The translations under genes and the position numbers were made by a program. Shown in pieces: positions 59,801 to 64,000 of a DNA stretch of 64,000 nucleotides (its first letter is position 1; every line of letters starts with the position of its first letter). The notes under the pieces were generated by a model. That model had not been told where the DNA came from, did not search any database, and was given only the letters and a program-made list of their open reading frames with translations. The stretch is from positions 3,720,001 to 3,784,000 of the forward strand of contig NZ_CP137734.1 in assembly GCF_033406955.1 (NCBI RefSeq), read 5' to 3'. This DNA is from Streptomyces violaceoruber (GTDB lineage Bacteria > Actinomycetota > Actinomycetes > Streptomycetales > Streptomycetaceae).

Positions 59801-59962
59801 CAGTCGGTCGCGGTAGCCGCCGAGGACGAGGTCCTCCTCCGCGTTGGCGTCCTCACGGAACCGGGCGGGGCTCGTCGCCCAGGCGTCCAGCACCCCGCGC
59901 CGCAGCCGTGCCGTACCGAACGGATCGGCACCTTCGGCGGCAGGCCGTACGAACATGCTCAC
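56834..59962 (-). CDS. sacsin-like HATPase-domain protein
   Basis: A very large protein of 1042 residues. The N-terminal GHKL ATPase domain (about residues 20-200) resembles Hsp90 and the sacsin repeat: YRDRLVVELAQNAADAAARAG (N box with ATP-magnesium Asn), VLVAANTGAPLDATGVESLSTLRAS, and SVGRFGVGFAAVLAVTD (G box). The remaining 800 residues are a long mixed alpha/beta region without recognisable domains; one stretch is acidic. The role is unknown: a chaperone-like or nucleic-acid-associated ATPase is plausible. The start GTG at 59960-59962 follows GAGGAGAG; the ATG 15 bases upstream would put that ribosome site inside the gene. It is monocistronic, upstream of a terminator-like hairpin and the DUF3027 gene. 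Confidence 0.88.
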   Translation of the reverse strand: MSMFVRPAAEGADPFGTARLRRGVLDAWATSPARFREDANAEEDLVLGGYRDRLVVELAQNAADAAARAGVPGRLRLTLRDGVLVAANTGAPLDATGVESLSTLRASAKRDAVDGSVGRFGVGFAAVLAVTDEPAVVGRHGGVRWSLAEARDLAADTARHSPGLGDEIRRRDGHVPLLRLPFPAEGTAPGPYDTAVILPLRDTAAADLAERLLHGVDDALLLALPGLAEVVIEAGDEVRTLSRRAEDALTVVEDSRQGVTRWRTAAAHGPLTPALLADRPVEERLRPHWSVTWAVPVDADGAPGRPRTSPVVHAPTPSDEPLGVPALLIASFPLDSTRRHTAPGPLTDFLTERAADAYAGLLADWRPVTAGLVDLVPGALGRGELDGALRQAILDRLPRTSFLPPALPSGGEDAEDDLPESLRPRDAEVVEGAGADTVRVLAEVLPTLLPAGLERRAELRTLGVARVPLTDAVDRLAGLEKAPGWWRSLYDSLAGVDPDRLSGLPVPLADGRTTIGPRQVLLPSPDAASLDPDVLTRLGLKVAHPDAAHPLLEKLGALPATPRAVLTTPQVRAAVAASLDDEGGVNWEEDALDAEELADTVLGLVRDAGLDPGDEPWLGALALPDEDGELSPAGELVFPGGPFARVMREDELAAVDAELAEKWGPDPLAACGVLVTFALVRATDVVLDPDELEPREGDFAEPDDAGLLDAVDVWSEDVLDRFPDTPVPPVATEIVAVRDLDLVDDDHWPEALALLSRPPLRDALVQPVRVLLPDGTHEVVRPYTAWWLRGHPVLGGRRPAGLRAAGGDPLLRGLYDEADATGFEDEQVLRALGVRTSVAALLDEPGGAAELLDRLADPDRPVTAAQLHALYGALAELDPERVTLPDEVRAVVDGEVRVVDAADAVVVDSPDLLPFTSGMPLLPVRPARAAELAELFQVRRLSESVTGRVDSEGTEHDVPEPVRVLLGARTPASYVEHGELLVDGVEIDWRLTEDGTLHAATLEGVAAGLAWSAGQWPRRFEVAALLEDESRTDELARDRWFD

Positions 59963-60052
59963 GGTGACTCTCCTCATCGACGGACCACGAAGGTACCGCC
60001 CAACCAGCCCGTCCGGCGTCTGAGGACTAGGCCGTCAAGGCCGAAGCGGGGT

Positions 60053-60071
60053 CTGGGGGCGCAGCCCCCAG
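60053..60071. terminator. GC-rich hairpin after the DUF3027 gene
   Basis: CTGGGGGC-GCA-GCCCCCAG is a perfect 8-bp stem with a 3-base loop, 44 bases beyond the DUF3027 stop. The surrounding GGGGTCTGGGGGC wording is a common Streptomyces intergenic repeat. Confidence 0.6.
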
Positions 60072-60114
60072 GGACCTCGGCCACGACGCACCCGCGCCGA
60101 AGAACGCACCCGCG

Positions 60115-61041
60115 CTACGAGTGCCCCAGCTCCGCCACCGCCTGGTCCTCGGTCACCGGGACCGACCCCGAGTCCGCGGCCGGCCGCAGCGGGAAGGGGT
60201 CCACCCGCGTCTCGTCGATCACCGGCGGAGCCACCCGCGGCGGCTTCGGCATCACCGCGGCCTCGGAGTGCCCGCCGCACCCGTAGGCCAGCGACACGAC
60301 GTGCCCGTCGGCCGGGGAGAACTCGTTGGCGCACACGCCGAAGGCCTGCCCGAGCGAGCCGCCGATGCGGGCGAGGAAGCCGCAGCTGACGCAGGAGGCG
60401 GGAGCCGCCTGGGCCATCGCGGTCTTGGGGCCGTAGCCCTCCTCCCAGCGGTCGGCGGCGACGTGCAGCCCGTACCGGGACAGCACCCGGGTGCGGCGCA
60501 GGCCCAGCTCCTCGGCGACCGCCGAGATCGTGCCGCGGGCCGGGACGGCCGACAGCTCGGCGGGCGGCCCGGCGGTCACCTCGGCGTCCTCGGCCTCGAC
60601 CAGGTCGGCCATCTCGTGCGAGACGGCGGAGTTCGGCGGCGGCTCGTCCTCGCCGGTCCAGCCGGGCTCCAGGCGCAGGTCCTCCGCGTCGGTGGGCAGC
60701 AGGTCGCCGGGGCCCATGTCGCCGGGGCGCAGCCGCTCGCTCCACGGCACCCACTCGGGGGCGAGGAGCGCGTCGGGGCCGGGCAGCAGCACCGCCTCGT
60801 CCACCGTGACGATCTTGGCGCGGGAGGCGCGGGCCACCGTCACGGCCCAGCGCCAGCCCCGGTAGCCCAGCTCCTTGCAGGCGAAGTAGTGGGTGACGAC
60901 CCGGTCGCCCTCGGACACCAGGCCCTCGTGCTCGCCGACGACGCCTGGTGCGGCGGCCTCCTCGGCGGCGGCCCGGGCGAGGTCGACGGCCTCGGCGCAC
61001 AGGCGGTCAGGGGTGCGGCTTCGCGTTGTCGCTGCGCTCAC
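60115..61041 (-). CDS. DUF3027 family protein
   Basis: A 308-residue soluble protein of the actinobacterial DUF3027 family. The N-terminal portion has GEHEGLVSEGDRVVTHYFACKELGYRGWRWAVTVARASRAKIVTVDEAVLLPGPDALLAPEWVPWSERL, the family's best-conserved block, and the C-terminal part has CVSCGFLARIGGSLGQAFGVCANEFSPADGHVVSLAYGCGGHSE with four Cys that may bind zinc. Function is unknown. Translation starts at GTG 61039-61041, with GGAGAG upstream. It is divergent from the MFS gene, with a 333-bp spacer containing no gene. Confidence 0.85.
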   Translation of the reverse strand: MSAATTRSRTPDRLCAEAVDLARAAAEEAAAPGVVGEHEGLVSEGDRVVTHYFACKELGYRGWRWAVTVARASRAKIVTVDEAVLLPGPDALLAPEWVPWSERLRPGDMGPGDLLPTDAEDLRLEPGWTGEDEPPPNSAVSHEMADLVEAEDAEVTAGPPAELSAVPARGTISAVAEELGLRRTRVLSRYGLHVAADRWEEGYGPKTAMAQAAPASCVSCGFLARIGGSLGQAFGVCANEFSPADGHVVSLAYGCGGHSEAAVMPKPPRVAPPVIDETRVDPFPLRPAADSGSVPVTEDQAVAELGHS

Positions 61042-61374
61042 AGGTATCGCTTCTCTCCATACGCCGTCTCACGAGTGCACCGCTGTGTGCGAGGGGCGGA
61101 CGGAGCGGACCTGTGGACCGCGTCGACGTCCGCGCCCGATCGCGCTCGGGCGCACCTACGTCATCCATTCTGCGGGATGGCCGTAAGGCGCGCGGCCGAG
61201 AACGTTCGCCACGGCGCGCTACGCACGCTACCTGCTCATGTGCCCTGGGCCTACACCGACGGGAATTTCGGCGGGGTACGGCCACGCGTTCCCGGGCGGG
61301 TCGCACCCGACTCGATCACCGCCATCCGTGCCGTATCGACGCTACAGCCGCCTCCGACGGGGCACTATGACGGG
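61042..61374. other. intergenic region between divergent genes
   Basis: No ORF with coding character. It probably contains both promoters; ACTATG at 61364-61369 stands just before the MFS GTG, so that gene may have a very short leader. I see no clear operator. Confidence 0.4.
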
Positions 61375-62766
61375 GTGGCAGCCGCACGGACGGAGTTCAA
61401 GCGCGGGAGCCGGTGGCGCGGTCCCGGCTCCCGGTTCCGTGCGGTCGGCCGCGCCCTGCGCCTGCCGGTGACCGGTACCGCGCGCGGCATCCGGCGGGCG
61501 ACGCACGCGCACGGCGCGGGCGAGTCGGGCCTCGGCAAGCTGATCGAGCTGCACGGGGTGAACGGCGCCGGTGACGTCATGATCACCGTCGCGCTCGCCT
61601 CCACCGTGTTCTTCTCCGTCCCCACCGACGAGGCACGCGGGCGGGTCGCGCTGTACCTCGCCATCACCATGGCGCCGTTCACGCTGCTCGCGCCGGTGAT
61701 CGGCCCGCTCCTGGACCGGCTGCCGCACGGCCGCCGCGCGGCGATGGCGACCGCGATGGGCGCCCGCGCGGTGCTCGCGCTGGTGCTGTCCGGCGCGGTC
61801 GTCACCGGCGGCATCGAGCTGTACCCGGCCGCGCTCGGCGTACTGGTCGCCTCGAAGGCGTACGGCGTGGTCAGGAGCGCCGTGGTGCCGCGGCTGCTGC
61901 CGCCCCGGGTCTCGCTGGTGAAGGCGAACTCGCGGGTCACGCTGTGCGGGCTGCTGGCCACCGGTGCGGCCGCGCCGATCGGTGCGGGCCTCCAGCAGCT
62001 GGGGCCGCGGTGGCCGCTGTACGGGGCCTTCGTGATCTTCGTCGCGGGCACCGTGCTGTCGTTCACGCTGCCGCGGAAGGTGGACTCGGCGCGCGGCGAG
62101 GACCGGGCGCTGCTCGCCGCGGACGAGGCACACCTGCCGGGACCGCTGCGGGGGCGGAGCAAGCGCCCCGGCCTGCGCACGGTGGGCCCGGCGGTGACCC
62201 ACGCGCTGGCCGCCAACGCCGCCATCCGCTGCCTGACCGGCTTCCTGATCTTCTTCCTGGCGTTCCTGCTGCGGGTGCACCCGATGACCGGCCAGAGCGC
62301 GGCGGTGTCGCTCGGGATCGTGGGCGTCGCGGCCGGTGCGGGCAACGCGCTGGGCACGGCCGTCGGGGCGTGGCTGCGGTCCCGGGCGCCGGAGGTGATC
62401 ATCGTGACGGTGGTCGTGATCGTGCTGGGCGCGGCGGTGGTCGCCGCGGTGTTCTTCAGCGCCTTCCTGGTGGCGTGTCTGGCGGCGGTCGCCGGGTTCG
62501 CGCAGGCGCTGGCCAAGCTGTCCCTGGACGCGCTGATCCAGCGGGACGTGCCGGAGCAGGTGCGCACGTCCGCGTTCGCGCGCTCGGAGACGCTGCTCCA
62601 GGTCTCCTGGGTGCTCGGCGGCGCGGTCGGCATCGTGCTGCCGCTCAACGGCACGCTGGGCCTGTCGGTGGCCGCCGCGATCATCGCCGCCGGGTGGCTG
62701 ACGACCGTGCGGGGGCTGCTCGACTCCGCGCGGCACGGGGGACGGACTCGGCCGAGAGTGGCGTGA
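61375..62766 (+). CDS. MFS-type membrane transporter
   Basis: A 463-residue membrane protein with twelve predicted helices. The basic N-terminal tail (residues 1-40) is followed by LIELHGVNGAGDVMITVALASTVFFSV and LYLAITMAPFTLLAPVIGPLLDRLPHGRRAAMATAMGARA, the latter holding the MFS motif between helices 2 and 3 (DRLPHGRR). Later helices include AAIRCLTGFLIFFLAFLLRV and VIIVTVVVIVLGAAVVAAVFF. A conserved linker near residues 240-270 (SARGEDRALLAADEAHLPGPL) is cytoplasmic. Substrate is unknown. It starts at GTG 61375; the longer frame upstream is not coding. Confidence 0.87.
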   Translation: MAAARTEFKRGSRWRGPGSRFRAVGRALRLPVTGTARGIRRATHAHGAGESGLGKLIELHGVNGAGDVMITVALASTVFFSVPTDEARGRVALYLAITMAPFTLLAPVIGPLLDRLPHGRRAAMATAMGARAVLALVLSGAVVTGGIELYPAALGVLVASKAYGVVRSAVVPRLLPPRVSLVKANSRVTLCGLLATGAAAPIGAGLQQLGPRWPLYGAFVIFVAGTVLSFTLPRKVDSARGEDRALLAADEAHLPGPLRGRSKRPGLRTVGPAVTHALAANAAIRCLTGFLIFFLAFLLRVHPMTGQSAAVSLGIVGVAAGAGNALGTAVGAWLRSRAPEVIIVTVVVIVLGAAVVAAVFFSAFLVACLAAVAGFAQALAKLSLDALIQRDVPEQVRTSAFARSETLLQVSWVLGGAVGIVLPLNGTLGLSVAAAIIAAGWLTTVRGLLDSARHGGRTRPRVA

Positions 62767-62824
62767 CCACGCCACGCCGTACCCAGGTGGGGGGCGGGGC
62801 TCAGGCGCCGTATAGCCTTCCGCC

Positions 62825-63334
62825 ATGACCACGTTGCCCCGCGGCACCGCCGCTATCGGACACCGCGTTGTGCGACGCCGCCGCGCCGTCGCCGCTGTCG
62901 GCGCCGTGTCCGCCGGACTTCTCCTGCTGTCGGCCTGTGACGAGCCGACCCCGATCGCGACGATCACGGTCGGCAGTGACTCGGTCAGCTCCGAGGCCAC
63001 CTGCGGCGGAAAGGGCAAGAACCTTTCCCCCGACGAGATCAACAAGTGCCTGAAGGACAAGGACGCGAAGTCCATCACCGTCGACCAGGACGAGACCGTG
63101 CGGTTCGGCGTCGACCCGGACATCGCCGACAAGCACTGGACGATCCTGATGAACGGTCAGCAGCTCGTCGAGGACAGCGACAAGACCTACCGCACCGTGC
63201 CGGGCAGCGTGTTCTTCAACGCCCAGTACGGCGCCCAGGGCGACTCGACGAACGTCGCCGTCGCGGTCCGGGACGGCAAGGACGACAGCCAGAACATCAC
63301 CGGTGTGTGGGTCTTCGAGCTGAAGAAGGACTGA
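62825..63334 (+). CDS. DUF2771 lipoprotein
   Basis: A 169-residue exported lipoprotein. A basic N-terminus (HRVVRRRRAVAAVGAV) and hydrophobic segment end in the lipobox LLSAC, with Cys at residue 38. The mature protein has a beta-rich domain: TITVGSDSVSSEATC, KSITVDQDETVRFGVDPDIADKHWTILMNGQQLVEDS, TNVAVAVRDGKDDSQNITGVWVFEL, matching DUF2771, which is found in Streptomyces beside the futalosine genes. Residues 60-76 include two more Cys that could form a disulfide. A TATAGC -10-like box lies at 62810-62815. It is followed 15 bp later by the futalosine hydrolase gene. Confidence 0.87.
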   Translation: MTTLPRGTAAIGHRVVRRRRAVAAVGAVSAGLLLLSACDEPTPIATITVGSDSVSSEATCGGKGKNLSPDEINKCLKDKDAKSITVDQDETVRFGVDPDIADKHWTILMNGQQLVEDSDKTYRTVPGSVFFNAQYGAQGDSTNVAVAVRDGKDDSQNITGVWVFELKKD

Positions 63335-63349
63335 CCGCCCACGTCCTCC

Positions 63350-64000
63350 GTGCACCTCCTCGTGGCCACCGCGGTCTCCGTCGAACGGGACGCGGTGGCT
63401 CGGGCGTTCCCGGCGCCGGGCACGGAGGTGTCCCGCCCCGGGATCACCCTCCACCGGCTGCCGGACGGCTGGGACCTGCTGGCCGCCGGGGTGGGCCCGG
63501 CCCGCGCCGCCGCCTCCACGGCCGCCGCCCTGACCGCGGCCGCCCTCGACGGCAGGCCCTACGACCTGGTCGTCTCGGCCGGTATCGGCGGCGGCTTCGC
63601 GCCCGAGGCGCCCGTCGGCTCCCTGGTCGTCGCCGACGCGATCACCGCCGCCGACCTGGGCGCCGAGACCGCCGACGGCTTCCTGCCGGTCACCGACCTC
63701 GGCTTCGGCACCGTCACCCACCTGCCGCCGGGCCCTCTGGTCCGCGCCGCCGCCGAGGCGACCGGGGCCCGGCCCGGCACCGTGCTGACCGGGTCCACCG
63801 TCACCGGCACCGCGGCCCGCGCCGCGCTGCTGCGCGAGCGCCACCCGGGCGCCCTGGCCGAGGCGATGGAGGGCTTCGGCGTCGCCGAGGCCGCCGCCGC
63901 GCACGGCGTTCCGGTGCTGGAACTGCGCGCGGTCTCCAATCCGGTCGGACCGCGCGACCGCGCCGCCTGGCGCATCGGCGAGGCGCTCGCGGCCCTGACG
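63350..64000 (+). CDS. mqnB: futalosine hydrolase (partial; cut by window end)
   Basis: The first 217 residues of a nucleoside-phosphorylase-like hydrolase that removes the base from futalosine or aminodeoxyfutalosine in the alternative menaquinone pathway. LVATAVSVERDAVARAF, AAGVGPARAAASTAAAL, DLVVSAGIGGGFAPEAPVGSLVVADAITAADLGAETADGF, LTGSTVTGTAARAALLRERHPGALAEAMEGFGVAEAAA and LELRAVSNPVGPRDRAAW match MqnB, including the active-site Glu in AEAMEGFG and the RAVSNPVG loop. It starts at GTG 63350, 15 bp after the DUF2771 lipoprotein gene. The 3' end lies beyond the window. The gene implies the futalosine route to menaquinone, as known for Streptomyces. Confidence 0.9.
   Translation, partial: MHLLVATAVSVERDAVARAFPAPGTEVSRPGITLHRLPDGWDLLAAGVGPARAAASTAAALTAAALDGRPYDLVVSAGIGGGFAPEAPVGSLVVADAITAADLGAETADGFLPVTDLGFGTVTHLPPGPLVRAAAEATGARPGTVLTGSTVTGTAARAALLRERHPGALAEAMEGFGVAEAAAAHGVPVLELRAVSNPVGPRDRAAWRIGEALAALT

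Noticed and set aside
54605..60286. A 1893-codon open frame on the plus strand
   Set aside because: It runs in a shadow frame across the P-type ATPase and antisense to the sacsin-like gene; composition is Arg/Gly/Pro-rich and it contains none of the motifs seen in the real frames. Long spurious frames are normal at this GC content.

Overview
The window is high-GC actinobacterial chromosome, almost certainly Streptomyces: strong G/C third-position bias, frequent GTG starts, purine-rich AGGAGG-type ribosome sites, many 4-bp ATGA/GTGA gene overlaps, and a gene set (DUF2530, DUF2771, DUF3027, futalosine hydrolase, DesK-type two-component systems, acyl-CoA carboxylases with a BCCP domain) typical of that genus. 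From memory, the order citrate synthase / pdxH / TetR / enoyl-CoA hydratase / 4CL-like ligase / acyl-CoA carboxylase / serC resembles the SCO4388-SCO4366 stretch of S. coelicolor; I could not check this.

Layout. 1-6.9 kb: an alpha/beta hydrolase divergent from an HxlR regulator, a PAS-PAS-GAF protein, a RidA-GNAT fusion, a 12-codon ORF at the 5' end of a structured RNA, a citrate synthase, pdxH behind a 50-bp palindrome, and a zinc-ribbon protein. 6.9-17.3 kb: a long minus-strand catabolic operon (TIGR03084 protein, AtuA family, carboxyltransferase, biotin carboxylase-BCCP, acyl-CoA dehydrogenase, then past a MITE a CoA ligase, enoyl-CoA hydratase and TetR) with a TetR-type palindrome at its head. 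This looks like a complete activate-dehydrogenate-carboxylate-hydrate route for a branched or terpenoid acid. 17.3-29.3 kb: a Ser/Thr kinase, a MarR pair, an EamA exporter, NUDIX, SUKH-4, DinB, a second MITE, an FG-GAP protein, a Tat-exported hydrolase, and a giant FAD/Fe-S oxidoreductase. 29.4-39.7 kb: serC, a SnoaL-like protein, a two-component system, a drug ABC exporter with divergent TetR, a secreted membrane-anchored protein, a GDSL hydrolase, a nucleotidyltransferase and a Uma2 nuclease.

39.9-48.5 kb: an integrative element of about 8.5 kb driven by a large serine integrase. It has split an aldo/keto reductase (AKR) gene between its catalytic Asp and Tyr codons. The element carries its own intact AKR with the same promoter architecture and a different codon choice at the attachment core, a small resolvase, a hypothetical gene, two nested insertion sequences (IS630-type with a dead transposase; IS5-type with a passenger gene), a DinB gene and a frameshifted gene.

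49.3-64 kb: ordinary core chromosome again: the AKR remnant, a 28-residue membrane peptide, RNA 2',3'-cyclic phosphodiesterase, MarR/MFS pair, ribbon-helix-helix protein, NCS2 purine permease, DUF2530, CtpE-like P-type ATPase, sacsin-like ATPase, DUF3027 protein, MFS protein, DUF2771 lipoprotein, and the start of futalosine hydrolase (menaquinone synthesis), cut by the window end. I saw no tRNA, rRNA, CRISPR array or large biosynthetic gene cluster.
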